The position numbers and the translations under genes are program-made. A stretch of 64,000 bases of DNA, from assembly GCA_009809945.1 (NCBI GenBank), contig WTPW01000428.1:42344-106343 (forward strand), read 5' to 3'. The notes beneath the pieces are model-generated. The model did no database searches. It was not told where the DNA came from and saw only the letters and a program-made list of their open reading frames with translations. Position 1 is the stretch's first letter. Each line of letters opens with the position of its first letter. This DNA is from Gigaspora margarita (taxonomy: Eukaryota; Glomeromycota; Glomeromycetes; Diversisporales; Gigasporaceae). Shown here piece by piece: positions 11,875 through 23,280 of the stretch.

Positions 11875-12804
11875 GCAACAAAACTTCCGATGACCGAATC
11901 CAGTGTTGACAATTTTATCGCCAATCAAGTCTTGGCCGGCCAAAAATAGCCATTCGGTCAATTTTATATGTTTTTGGTGGCCAATGGTCAAAACGGTCAA
12001 AAAAACTAGATAAGATTGCCACCATCGAATCGATAAGTTACCCAGTAAGTTACCAAAATTAAACTTATTGATTTGTTCATCGGCATTTTTAGAACGGCGG
12101 TCTATTAGTTATGAACATTTTCCTGACTAAATCATAAACTAGTGATAAACATATTTTATAAATTTCGGAATTTTACTCTACTAATGGGAAAATTATACGC
12201 ATCATCTCATTCTAAAAAAAAAAATATTCAGCAATCTTAACGGCCAGATATTAACGAATTTAGTCACAGTATGCTAATAAGTTTAATGATTTAGAATATT
12301 CGAAGGAAAAGCAAATATTAATATTGGATAATTTAGATTATAAATCAGGCGATTAAATTCAATAATTTTTCATCACTGCCGTTGAAGATTTTTATCGATT
12401 ACAATCGATTATAATTTATAATAGAAACCAATCATATTATTTAAAAAATTTAAACCTTGATTAAAATCCAATGATTTAATTCATTATGGTTTGCAAAATT
12501 TTGTATTCCTTGTAGATCATCAAAAAAATCTATCAGACTTAGAATCAGCTTAAGAAAATTTTAAATTCACTCAAAATCATTAAAAAATTTCGAATTAAAA
12601 GTTAATTTTGAATCTACTTAGTGCATATTTAATTTTTAAAAGTTAGAAATATTTGAATTCAATTTAGCTATAAATAGCAAAGCTGTTTATTATCCAATTT
12701 AGGAAATTGTTTAGGCCCTAAAGAAAATATTTTAGCTTATATATAATTAAGGTCTCCATCTGAAAGGCTAGTCCAGTAGTCGTTGAAATTAAATTAATCT
12801 GAAT

Positions 12805-12941
12805 TAGAGGTTGGAACCGGTTATAAAAATTCGCATTTATCACATCAAAATTCGAGTTTTATCCAATTAATTTTTGATAAATTCTAGAATATCCCAAATT
12901 TATGTGACAAATTCGAATTTTTAAAACCGACCCAACCACTA
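12805..12941. mobile_element. hAT-like MITE TAGAGGTTGG...CCAACCACTA
   Basis: A 137-bp palindromic element with TAG...CTA ends and a perfect 8-bp duplication ATCTGAAT (12797-12804 and 12942-12949). The same element is at 29660-29795, so insertion predates the segmental duplication. Confidence 0.8.
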
Positions 12942-13521
12942 ATCTGAATTTGATTAAGAAATTTATTAGTTACAATTGGATTTGCCACAATTGGATCGAA
13001 AAATTTTCTTTGTCTTGCGCAAATGTTTAATTCTTTAATGAAACATAACAGTATTGTATTGCTCAGAAATCTTCCAATAAATTAAAATAAAATAAAAAAT
13101 AAAAATATATATATTAAATTTGCTTTTTAATTTAAATTATATACAACTTCCCAAGCTTTGAAAACCCAACAAGTTTCAAAACACCTTGATGTAAGCTACA
13201 AAGTGTATCGCATATTCTGTCGCCTGGAAATACTGACAAACTTGACTCAACTTTAGTAAGTTGTAATGCAGAATTTGTCAGTATTCCATGATTTCCTAGG
13301 CTGAATATTTTTGACAACTAATATCTTTTTCTAATAGTTACATTTAATGATTTTTGAAAGCTTTATTACAGAAATCAAATCTTCTTATATAATAAAATAA
13401 AGGTTTTACGATATTGATTAACAGATTTGGCATTGAGAAATTTAGTAAGCTATTCAAATACATTGCGAGATGAAATGAGATTCTTGTAACTCGGTCATTT
13501 TCATATAAAGCGATTGATGTA

Positions 13522-13708
13522 CAGTTGACCCTCTCAAAACCGATCCTGTCAAAACCGATAACCTGTCAAATCTGATAAAAAAATCAACCTACCAAGTCCG
13601 TTCCCGTTATATATATCTAATAGTTTGTAATGTTTTCAAATCCGATAACCTCTCAAAACTGATACAAAACCTGTCCACCATGCATACCGATTTTGAGAGG
13701 GCCGACTG
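13522..13708. mobile_element. pogo/Tigger-like MITE
   Basis: The ends CAGTTGACCCTCTCAAAACC and its imperfect inverse ending GGGCCGACTG are flanked by TA on each side (13520-13521 and 13709-13710). The homologous place at about 30700 lacks the insert (GATGAATAAGG). The interior repeats the word CTCAAAACCGATA several times. CAGT termini with a TA duplication are typical of pogo/Tigger elements. Confidence 0.85.
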
Positions 13709-13944
13709 TATAAGGATTTCAATCTTGGTTTTTTTTTATCAAATGATTTTTATTGATTTGATAATGATTAAATTTTAATTCTAAATAAGGCCGAACCAAT
13801 TTGAATAGAAAGTTCCGTCTGAGACTGGTGATGTTAAGGAATCCGGGTTTCAAATGGATAATTTACTACCGAAATTATAGTCTAATATTTCGAAGAAAAC
13901 TTTAACCAAAGTCACGTGATCGATTTACAAAGCAAATTACTATA

Positions 13945-14453
13945 GCAGGAATTCGAGTCTTAATAAACTTAATTCGAATTTAAAGTCAATTCGATCCGTT
14001 GAATTGAGTCTCCAAAAGTTTATTGAATTTAAATTCGAATTCGGGGATAATACAATTCAGATAAGTATATTTTATTCTTAGGAATTTTTGTAGTGGGTGA
14101 GTATTTATTAAAATTTGGAGACTTATATACATTTTAATTTCATAGAGCGTTACGCGAAATTTCTAGCGATACGCTAAAAATTAAGCGTTACGTTGCAATT
14201 TCAGCCTGTCGTTAAAAATCCAGCGCTACGCTGGAAAGCTAGCGTTACGGGGAAAAACTAGCGCTACACGTTTAACTACGCCACCCAGACACTAATTATT
14301 CCATCTTAGTATAAGACATAAAGTTATGACATAATATAAATAGTAATACTAAATTTATCTATCGTAAAAAAAATGGAACCGAAGTTAAATATACACATTG
14401 GGAAGAGGAATTATCTACAATGTCGAAGTTTGAAATTTTATTTCGTTACAATA
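13945..14453. mobile_element. degenerate LTR-like remnant
   Basis: Similar in order to the LTR-like insertion at 19854-21127: a GAATTCGAGTCTTAATAAA stretch, GGGATAA, an array of AGCGTTACGCT-type words (14147-14270), GCCACCCA and an end in TTTCGTTACA. The left boundary is unclear. 14453-15050 shows nothing further I can name. Confidence 0.5.
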
Positions 14454-15380
14454 GTAGCGGGTGTATTGCTAACGTATAGGAACTTTAAAACTATAGCTAC
14501 TACAAAGTAATTATATAGTTACTTTATATTTAATCGCAAGTAGTATTAAAGCTGCTAAATTGGGCATTTCTGTAAAGGTAGTTTTTTTTTTTAAGATTTT
14601 GATGTTAATATGTTCAATTATTTTAATTGGAATTGAAATATGCCCAATAAAAATTGTAATGCAATTTTATTATGTCCAATGTGTTCAAATATAATTTCTC
14701 AATACAATTTTTTTTTCTAATCTATAATGCTTATAGTCAGCTAAATTTAACAATTCAACTAAATTGAATTTAAAAATTGACTTGACTGACGAAGCGAAGT
14801 CGACTGTCTTTACATAACAGATAACAGGAATAGATTTAAAAAAATCGACAGACTTAGCAGTCGATTAAGTCAATTTTATCTACTATTGTGCAATTACTAA
14901 ATTTATTTAATTCGTCAGTTTCTTTTTTTTTGGCTAACCATTTCAATAAAAAATTTGACAGCTTTTATTTTTCAAGTCTTCATCACCTGATCATAAAACA
15001 AGCAATGACTATAACAAAATGATGGACTTATCTTAATTATATTACGTGCAGTGAAATGTTAATATTCAACTTAAGTTACTATAAAGATTTTATACATAAC
15101 AAATATTTTTGTCTGAATTAAATTTTGACTAAAAAAAGGACATTATTATTAGTCTTATTTCATTCCCGTCAATTAAAAAAAAAATAAAAATAAAAAATAA
15201 TACAAATAAAAGCATCATATTTTATGACATTTGTTTCTTAAAATCAATTTTTCTATATACTGTATTCTGCTAACTTATTTATATAATCGGGTGAACTATA
15301 TAAGAATATATGAATAACTATTTATTACAGGAAGATTTTAATTTATCAACAATTTTAAGTCATATTTTAAGAACACAATT

Positions 15381-15922
15381 TTAATGATCGAATGGTAACA
15401 TATAATAATCATCAAAAGATATGTTGTCAAAAGCATTATTATTTTCTAAGAGATTGTTGTTTGGCATAACGTTTCCAGTATCGATACTTGCTTGATAAAG
15501 AACGGGACAGACTTCTTGAAAAGCAGGAACATTTTGTTCTTCATAAGAGTCAGAATAATGAGTAAATCCGTCAATATCATATGGTTGTTGTGGATGTCCA
15601 GTTGGTGATGATAGAGTCTATGCGTGACCATGCACAGCATTGGAAATTACGAAGAATAGTATGTGTGTTCTATCAAAATCATTTCTAAGATTATTAAAAG
15701 TATAGACCTCTGAGGGTTTAACATTCTTCTTTGGCCCTCGCTTTTTACCCAAATCGCTAAAAGCGCACACAATATTAAGTCGTGTGCAACGTTCACAGGG
15801 TACTTCTCCAGTACATTTTGAACGTTTTTGTCGGCAATTTGTACATGCTTTAGTAGCATAAGGACCTCGTTGTTGTCGTTTTTGCCGTCTTCGTTGGTGT
15901 TGTCCTTGATGTAAGAATAATT
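15381..15922 (-). pseudogene. Zn2Cys6 transcription factor, copy D, start lost and one stop
   Basis: Reading one minus frame from about 15922 gives a complete zinc cluster (CTNCRQKRSKC, then CERCTRLNIVC), the GKKRGPKK linker and an open C-terminal part ending at a TAA at 15381. It has only two lesions: no ATG where the other copies start (upstream in-frame codons run back to a TAA without any ATG), and one in-frame TAG after HGHA, where the other copies have a serine codon. The sequence is well diverged from B and F yet otherwise open, so the gene was lost recently, or starts from a non-AUG or upstream exon. D and C/G form one subgroup. Confidence 0.75.
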
Positions 15923-15957
15923 GATCAAAGGTACAGTGTAATTAATAAATATTATTA

Positions 15958-15981
15958 TGGACGCGGTCGTTAACGTAACAG
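15958..15981 (-). promoter_or_regulatory. conserved promoter-proximal block, copy D
   Basis: GGACGCGGTCGTTAACGTAAC, about 40-60 bases upstream of the copy D reading frame, matches the block at copies B and F. Its survival alongside an otherwise open frame fits recent loss of copy D. Confidence 0.4.
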
Positions 15982-16260
15982 AAAAAGTTTTGTCGCTTCA
16001 ATCAAAAGGTATGAAAAAAAATATATATGATAATTCAATTCGTAAAATTTTATGAAATTATTTGATAGAAAAAAACGGGAAAGAACTCAAAACACAGGTA
16101 TTTATATTTTATAAAAATTGAACTAACTTGTAAGCATAAGGCGGAAGATTTAAATTTCATTTTTTTATACGTAATACAGTATAATCTAGCACTTAGTCGA
16201 TTAAATCAACTAACAACTCAATCTAATTTCAATACTTTTTTGCCATATTTTGCATGTAAT

Positions 16261-16947
16261 CTACGCATAGATACAATATATGTACAATACAAGATAATTC
16301 AGACTGTGTAGATAATGTTTAGAATGCAAACCTGGAAAAACTGACTGAATAACAGAATTATAAATATTTCGATTTATAAGAGGAGATGATTGTGGAATTT
16401 GTTGACATTGCTGTTGTAAAATATAAGGTTGTTGTACCAAATTTTGTTGTAATTGAGCCAACTGTTGTGGTTGATATCGTTTAGGAGTGTATTGAGAATT
16501 TGTTGCTAAATTTAGAGGATTTTCGATATTCATGCCAAGTAAAGAGTTTTCGTTGAAGTAATCATATTCGTTCTAATAATACAAAGGAGTAAAAGTTAAA
16601 ATGTAAGTAAATGGGTTTTTTTTAATTCATTCAATATTTAATATATATATATATAATAATAATAATAATGTTATTATTATTATTATTGTTTATTTTACCC
16701 TGATAACCATAGGTTGTAATTTTGCTTCTTGATTCATTCTTTGATTTTGGATCCAGTGTTGTTGTCTCATAGTTTCTTCCTCTTGAACGGATGGAAGCGG
16801 TTCTTCCGGAGGCGAATAAGACGTGTATTGACAGCGATGCTTGGATTTCAAGCACACCGCACATGACGGAATCTTTTTATCGCATTTAACTTTTCTTTCT
16901 TTGCAACTAACACATGAACGATTTGGATGACCTAAATTGTTAGGCAT
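16261..16947 (-). CDS. two-exon Zn2Cys6 transcription factor (intact)
   Basis: Exon 1 is 16699-16947 (83 codons) and exon 2 is 16261-16572 (103 codons plus stop), joined across a 126-bp intron (16573-16698) that starts GTAAAATA and ends TTATTAG, with TTAAC near its 3' end. The join keeps the frame (VIR then NEYDYF). The zinc cluster has Cys12, 15, 22, 29, 32 and 39 in CX2CX6CX6CX2CX6C spacing, with the usual basic KERKVKC loop. After it come an acidic, proline-containing stretch (PPEEPLPSVQEEE) and a glutamine-rich exon 2 of the kind used in activation domains. The 186-residue length is short for the family. The last 25 residues could be changed by another intron. It is not a member of the tandem family. 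Confidence 0.75.
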
Positions 16948-17087
16948 CGGAGAAGGAGGAAGAGTGCAATAAAGAGAGTTGGTTTAGGATGATGATTCGT
17001 TAAGAGTTGTTCAGAAAATTGCGAATCTTGATATTGTTTCGATTATTTTTTTTCCTTCTGATTTTTTTTTGAGGTGAGCGTGGCCTT

Positions 17088-17270
17088 ATATATTTGAAAA
17101 TACTTGTGATCTGCATGTCGCACAATACAGTATGTTGTGATATTTGTCGATCTAATTCAGTAATTACAATCCTAACGTACCGGTATATTGAAAATACGCG
17201 TGATCTGCATGTACTTGATCGAACCAATCAGAATACAAGTTCCGGAAACGTAATGTCGCACAATATGTAA
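17088..17270 (-). promoter_or_regulatory. paired direct repeats upstream of the two-exon Zn2Cys6 gene
   Basis: TTGAAAATAC(T/G)(T/C)GTGATCTGCATGT occurs twice, about 95 bases apart (17094 and 17188), and GTCGCACAATA occurs twice (17117 and 17252). They lie 150-320 bases upstream of the start codon, within normal promoter range. Two repeated words in the same order suggest duplicated regulator sites. The regulator is unknown. Confidence 0.4.
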
Positions 17271-17396
17271 TATTATGTGACATCACTTAGTTGTTATTGT
17301 TAAATATAATGAATATAAATAAAATATATTATATTTTATCGTACTACCGTATATTAAATATATCTTTCTTGTTTAAGGTGAGGTTATTAAATATAT

Positions 17397-17404
<8 letters not shown>

Positions 17405-17435
<31 letters not shown>
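17405..17435. repeat. (AT)n microsatellite
   Basis: A pure run of TA dinucleotides directly next to the palindrome that follows. Short AAT/ATT runs also occur at 16640-16690 and 18058-18080. Confidence 0.95.
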
Positions 17436-17438
<3 letters not shown>

Positions 17439-17859
17439 TCATCCGATTTGTCACACTATTGTCACATGTAAATTTTTTATATATAAAATTATAAAAAAAA
17501 AACATATAAAATTACCATAAACTTTGAAGAAATGATGTTCCAAAGTCTACATATCAACTTAAAATTAAATTACTCGGGAATATAGAACAAGGGGAGGAGA
17601 AAAAGGAAGTAAAAAATCGGATCAAAATTTCCCCGATTTTGCGAAGTTACATTTTCGTTTTGTGCAAAATCGGGGAAATTTTGATCCGATTTTTGTACTA
17701 CCTTTTTCTCCTCCCCTTGTTATATATTTCCGAGTAATTTAATTTTAAGTTGATATGTAGACTTTGGAACATCATTTCTTCAATGTTTATAGTAATTTTA
17801 TATGTTTTTTTCTATAATTTTATATATAAAAAATTTACATGTGACAAATCGGATGACTG
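17436..17859. mobile_element. 424-bp foldback element CAGTCATCCG...CGGATGACTG
   Basis: Almost the whole element is one palindrome, with arms of about 195 bases. Landmarks such as CAGTCATCCGATTTGTCAC, GATGTTCCAAAGTCTACAT and TCGGGGAAATTTTGATCC appear in both arms. TA-rich flanks and CAGTC...GACTG ends suggest a TA-inserting (pogo/mariner-like) non-autonomous element. It has no coding capacity. Confidence 0.75.
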
Positions 17860-18411
17860 GTATAATATTATAATAATAAAATATATATTGATAATTTGAT
17901 TTTTTTTTATTTCAGTATAGTTTAGTACTTAGTTGATTAAATCAACTAACACTCAACTAAATTTAATTACTTCTTATTGATACGTAATAATTTGGAACTG
18001 TTCTATTTTTCATATATCAATTTTAACCGGTTTAACATAAACCGATTCAAGCTCATAATAATAATAATAATAATAAAAAATTCAGACAAACTATCACATA
18101 CCTAAAGTGTCATCTATGCTTGTAGTTTCTCTCATTAAGCATATAAACAGGTCAATATGCTTACAGTAATGCGAAATTATGGATGTAGGCTAGAAAAAAT
18201 AAAATATTAGTTCGAGAATGGTATTGCAGTATAATTTGATATCTTTATGATATTAAATCTAATAATTTTTTTATTTTAATTCTAGATAATTTTAAGATTG
18301 AAATAAAAAAAATTTTATCAAAATTGGTTAAGTAGTTGTCAAGATATTTTAATTTAAAAATTAAAAAAAATTTTACCAAAAATGATTCGTCCCTTTTCTA
18401 TTGACTCGCCC

Positions 18412-18865
18412 CTAAATATGTGTTATATATAATACATCTAGTGTCAGTATATGTTTGATAACTAATTTCTTGAGGAACATAAATTTTTTGATCTTCATAA
18501 AATTGGAATAATGAGTATACTCAAAATTATCAGGTTGTCGTTGTAGATATTCTGAGGGAAATAATAGAGTCGATGTATAACCCTGTTTGTGATTAGGGAT
18601 TACAGAAGATAGCATGAAGTTCCATCAAAGTCATTTTCAGGACCATTAAAAACATAGACCTGCTCGGGGACTTTGTCATTCTTGGGTCTCGCTTTTTACC
18701 CGAATCATTAAAAGTACACACAAGATTTTTTTGTGTACAAAGTTTACCAGTCGCTTCTCCAGAATATTTTGCGTGTTTTTGTTGGCAATTTGTACATGCT
18801 TTAGTCGCATAAGGTCCCCGTTTTTGTCATATTCGTTAGTATCGCTCTTGATGTAGAAAAGGCAC
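18412..18865 (-). pseudogene. Zn2Cys6 transcription factor pseudogene, copy E
   Basis: Start ATG is GTG, and an in-frame stop follows a few codons in. The third cysteine is Tyr (AKYSGEAT) and the fourth is Gly, so zinc binding is lost. A small deletion near 18690 shifts the frame, and the C terminus is cut off at 18412 where unrelated palindromic sequence (18250-18400) replaces the usual downstream region. Similar to copies A, B and F. Confidence 0.85.
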
Positions 18866-18903
18866 AATTGATCAAGGATACAGTAATTAATAAATATTAT
18901 TAT

Positions 18904-18925
18904 GGACGCGGTTGTAAACGACAAT
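18904..18925 (-). promoter_or_regulatory. conserved promoter-proximal block, copy E
   Basis: GGACGCGGTTGTAAACGAC, a two-change variant of the block at copies B and F, sits about 40-60 bases upstream of the dead copy E start. Confidence 0.35.
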
Positions 18926-19261
18926 AGAAATTTTTGTCACTTCTATCAAAAAGTATGAATAAAATATATATATATTTCAATGTGTAAAAAGGAAAAACGT
19001 GAGAGAACTCATGATATTTATACATGATAAAAAAAATAAACGAACTTATAAGCATAAGGCGGAAGTTTCAATTTCATTTATTTATTTATTTTTTTTTATT
19101 ACTTTATAACATAGTTAAACCACAGTAAAAAATATATGCCGAGTGTTACGTAGATCCTGTGAATTTTCTTCAGCTAATGCAATTTGTAGATCCTGTGACA
19201 AAAAGAGAACTGTAGTTTATTTGATTAATCGATTAATCAACACTACAATTACGGGAAAATA

Positions 19262-19400
19262 ACGGTTACCCAAATTCTGAATTAGTCAAAAAACTTTATC
19301 TAAAATACCATCCCTTGTTTATTAGTCAAAAACTTTATCTAAAATACCATCCCATGTTTATTAGTCAACAACCTTATCTAAAATACCATCCCTTGTTTAA
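19262..19400. repeat. three tandem repeats of about 43 bp
   Basis: TTAGTCAA(A)AACTTTATCTAAAATACCAT(C)CC recurs three times, related to the 48-bp repeats at 6833-6976. Confidence 0.8.
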
Positions 19401-19470
19401 TAACTACTAATTTCAATCATAATTGATATAACAATTTAAAGTTTGGAACGGTTTTATTTTTTATATGTTA

Positions 19471-19490
19471 AAACCGATTATAACCGGTTT
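19471..19490. promoter_or_regulatory. near-perfect CCG-N8-CGG type palindrome
   Basis: AAACCGATTATAACCGGTTT, identical to the site at 7356-7375. This copy has no hAT MITE next to it, so the palindrome is older than that insertion. Confidence 0.4.
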
Positions 19491-19853
19491 AACATAAACC
19501 ATTCCAAGCTCAAATAATAAAAAAAAAATTTTCAAACAAATTATCACATACCTAAATTGTTATCTATGCTCGTAGTTCTCTCATTAAGCATATGAACAAG
19601 TGATAAAGGCTGGTATTGAATTCTTTGTATTATAGAAATATGCGTTTTAAAATAATTTATCTAATATTAACAAACGGGTGCCATCTGGACAAAATAGAAA
19701 ATAAACTCCTAAATAGAAAGCTAAAATAATTTTTATTAGTCAAAGATCAAATTATTAATAATTATAGTCGATTTTTGCCGACTTAATTGACATAGTGTTA
19801 ATGCGACTATAGGTCAGGTGGATTAAATCATAAATTTATGGCAAACGAGATAA

Positions 19854-21127
19854 TGTAACGGTTGATTAGGAGAGCGGGTAAAACAATATAGACAATAGTG
19901 CCAATTTACACTCCAACCGTGTATGGGGAGAGAGATATAGATAGATATCGGGAGGGTGCTTAAAGTCGAACATGCAATCAGTGAAGACCAAAGGGATGAT
20001 CTATCACAAATCACCACAATAAAATAAAGATGCAGATGCTGGTGATGCTAATATCGGGGATATCAATAATCCGATATCAATACAATAATAACTTCTTAAT
20101 ATTATGCGAATGAATGGTGGGGTTAAAATAGGTATCGGGTTGATCTCGGTCAGGTGATATCGATGTAGGTTTAATTTAGGAGGGTAAAGTGAGTTCTAAA
20201 TCAAATAGCAATGACAGGGGATTCTAAAAGAGACAACGTTTATCGTACAACTATTTAACTAATAAGACTTTATGATAGACCAATCGGTAGACCGATACGA
20301 GTCACGTTCACAATTTCAAAGGATTGCGTTAAAACAGAAGACTCGAAGTTAGCAGTAAAAACAATTTCGCCTAAGTCATTCGTAAATTCAGCTACATCAA
20401 TATTCAATAATTCCTCAATTTTAAGCGTTTCTTCTTCTGGAAACTCATCATATTTATATTAGGATCAAAACAAATCGCAAACTTTAAATAATAGTGATAC
20501 ATGCTTAAAAGAATAGAACGGAAGGATGTACCCGACCCGATCCAAATTTAATCTCCAGATAAGAGTTTCAAGGTTGCTTCTAATTCGGCTTGCGTAAAAC
20601 CGAATTCGAGTCTTAATAAAAGCCGATTCGAGGTTACAAGTCAATTCAGACCGTCGAATTGAGTTACGAAGGGTTTTATTAAAGTTACAAGTCGAATTCA
20701 AGGATAAGTATAATTTCTTTATTCACGTTAAAAGTCAAAGGATTTATTTAATACTAAAGGAAGGGAATTCTTTATTAAAATAATGATAGAACTGAATTTC
20801 TGGGCCTTAACTGGAGGCCTTTATACACATATTAGATTTTAACTACGTTTACTTAGTCACTACGTTTACTTAGTGATTTTCATATCGCTCTGGCTATGCT
20901 CTCTTGGCGGCTTCTTTATTACCAGTCTTCCCAACTACGTTTACGTAGTTTAAACGACTACGTTTACTTATTCACTCTCATGTTCAATTACGCTTGAAAT
21001 GACATTCATATGCTTAAGCCACCAAGCCACCCATAATTACCATTTAGTATGAATTATTTATATCGGGAACTAATACAAATATTGGAATTATTTACAATTT
21101 CGAAATTTAAATTTTTAATTCGTTACA
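19854..21127. mobile_element. solo LTR-like insertion (TG...CA, 4-bp TSD)
   Basis: The 1274-bp insert begins TGTAACGG and ends CGTTACA (inverted ends TGTAACG/CGTTACA) and is flanked by ATAA on each side (19850-19853 and 21128-21131). Units C and G show the empty site GAGATAACCAG. These are hallmarks of an LTR, here without internal domain or partner LTR. Inside are several ACTACGTTTACTTA words (20835-20970). No coding region is seen. It disrupts the spacer downstream of copy F. Confidence 0.8.
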
Positions 21128-22547
21128 ATAACCAGTTAAAAAAGTCAAATTGTATAATTAAAAGATCAAAATTCCATTCAACGAAACTCAAAGAAAATTT
21201 TCTGTGCATTATTCAGGTCTCTATCGATATGAAAATCATGATTTCCGTCCGCATTTTAGATTGTATGTGCATTATAAGCTATGAAAATTTTTGCTTTTTA
21301 CAAAGTCTTTTGCATGCGACTATCCATTATTTTATGCTCTGTTTTATTTATGAAATTATTTCGATACAATATGAGTTTAATTTTAATGGTTTGCTATAAA
21401 AATAATAAAGTCAAAAACTAAAGTAAAAAAATTTTTATCATACTAGAGAGATCACTAGATTAGTTTGAAGTTAAAGGTTAGGGCAATTTTATATATAAAT
21501 TGCTTTATTGTCATTTTTGTTAATGAATCAAGACAGTTTAGATGGTCTTTTTTTTTTTTGTATTTTTTATACTACCCAAGAAAACTTTGAAAAATGCTGC
21601 GTAAATCACATGATTTTTATAAAGTTTATTCATTCACCACGATAATGATAACGACAATGATAATTTTATGTAATTACTTTATTGCAAAGAATTTTATCTT
21701 TGCTTTAATATGATACCATTAACAATAATTATTAAAACATAAAAATGTTGAAAATTTTTTACCTTTTAGCTTCATTAATTGCGATACTTGTCAACTATTC
21801 AAATATTATGAATGAATTTTAAATTAAATATTAAAAATTGTGAAAAATATTGAAAAAACTACATCGCATGCAGTATAGACAAATTTAGAGAGAGTAAAAA
21901 AATTCAGTAAATGAATATTACCTGAAATGATCCAAATAATATATGTAAATATTCTTAAATTTTTGTTTTTTTCTTTCGAATATGTAATAATTCTTAATAT
22001 TTTAAAAGCTTTATCATTCTGCATTATCATATTACATTATAATTAAACAATTAAAATAACCATTTTCAAGTGTAGGTTCTAACAGGATTTTATTTAAACT
22101 AGTTTTTTCGGATATGTAAAAGAGAACAAAATACGTATGTTTCAAATTATAGTTTTTAAATAATAAATGTGCGAATATTCCGTTTAGAACCTGCCAATCA
22201 TATGTTTACTATGATTATTTACGCTTGAAATAGTTACAAACTAGATTACTTAACAAATATTTTTAGAATTAAACTCCAGTAGACTGTATAATTAAAACAA
22301 AATGACTTTATTTATAATATAAATTTCATTTTTATTCACACTAGTTAGTTAATACAGAAAAATTCTAATCATAAAGGCATCTTATTCACAATATTTGGGT
22401 TTTTAAAACTATCTTTTGCTATATATTTTTTAAATAAGAACTAATTTAGTTGATAACTTATTCGTAAAATCATTTAACCTATAAATAAATAATGAGAAAT
22501 ATAAGAATAACGATTTAATTACTTGAAAATTTGGCATATCGATAACT

Positions 22548-23054
22548 TTAGTTGTTATCAAAAAATAAATTGTCATATAAAAAGAAATTATCACTAATAT
22601 ATGTGTTATCTATAATATATCTAGTATCAGTATAATAAACGGAACTAATTTCTTGAGGAGCATAGATGGTTTGATCTTCATAAAAATTGGAGTAATGTGA
22701 AAACTCAAAATTATCAGATTGTCGTTGTAGATATTCTGAGGGAAATGGTAGAGTCGATGTATAACCCTGTTTGTGATTAGGGATTACAGAAGATAGCATA
22801 GAAGTTCCATCAAAGTCATTTTCAAGACCATTAAGAGCATAGACCTGTTCGGGGTGTTTGCCATTCTTCTTGGGTCCTCGCTTTTTACCTGAATCATTAA
22901 AAGTACACACAAGATTATGTTGTGTACAACGTTTACAAGTTGCTTCTCCAGAACATTTGGCGTGTTTTTGTTGGCAATTTGTACATGCTTTAGTCGTATA
23001 AGGTCCCCGTTGTTGCCGTCTTCGCTGATGTCGCTCTTGATGTAAAAATGACAT
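22548..23054 (-). CDS. small Zn2Cys6 transcription factor, copy F (intact)
   Basis: A 168-residue protein, nearly identical to copy B over the first 110 residues. Cys24, 27, 34, 40, 43 and 50 form CX2CX6CX5CX2CX6C, framed by QRRRQQR and KKRGPKK. Relative to B it keeps an extra stretch containing EDQTIYAPQEISS. It ends at FFDNN because one extra base shifts the frame just before the last ten residues of B. Zinc-cluster proteins act in the nucleus as monomers or dimers on CGG-containing sites. No coiled-coil dimer helix is evident here. Its promoter carries the same palindromic block as B plus a tandem repeat at 23281-23600. Target genes unknown. Confidence 0.8.
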   Translation of the reverse strand: MSFLHQERHQRRRQQRGPYTTKACTNCQQKHAKCSGEATCKRCTQHNLVCTFNDSGKKRGPKKNGKHPEQVYALNGLENDFDGTSMLSSVIPNHKQGYTSTLPFPSEYLQRQSDNFEFSHYSNFYEDQTIYAPQEISSVYYTDTRYIIDNTYISDNFFLYDNLFFDNN

Positions 23055-23091
23055 AATTGATCAAGGATACAGTAATTAATAAATATTATTA

Positions 23092-23116
23092 CGGACGCGG
23101 TCGTTAATGACAATAG
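23092..23116 (-). promoter_or_regulatory. conserved promoter-proximal block, copy F
   Basis: GGACGCGGTCGTTAATGACA lies 38-60 bases before the start codon. One change (AACGAC to AATGAC) breaks the perfect palindrome seen at copy B. Confidence 0.45.
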
Positions 23117-23280
23117 AAAAGGTTTTGTCACTTCAATCAAAAGGTATGAATAAAAATATATATTTCAATGCGTAAATTTTATGAAATTATTTGATAGAAT
23201 AAATTTGAGAGAACTCAAAAAGCATTGATATTTATACATGATAAAAAAAAATAAACGAACTTATAAGCATAGGCGGAAGA

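Larger units (their letters stand above)
6825..13788. repeat. segmental duplication, copy 1
   Basis: This block aligns collinearly with 23697-30779. Shared landmarks in order: CGGTTACCCAAATTCTGA, a hAT MITE, the CCG-N8-CGG palindrome, pseudogene C/G, GGTTAGTGTTAGGGGCGCTG, a GATGTACACAAACTG minisatellite and a second hAT MITE. Beyond 13788 the two copies diverge sharply. Apart from the elements listed separately, 10160-13500 holds no convincing gene. Confidence 0.85.

Noticed and set aside
13132..13317. 61-residue minus-strand ORF
   Set aside because: The corresponding place in the duplicate (about 30360-30480) has an internal deletion and no open frame; no motif.
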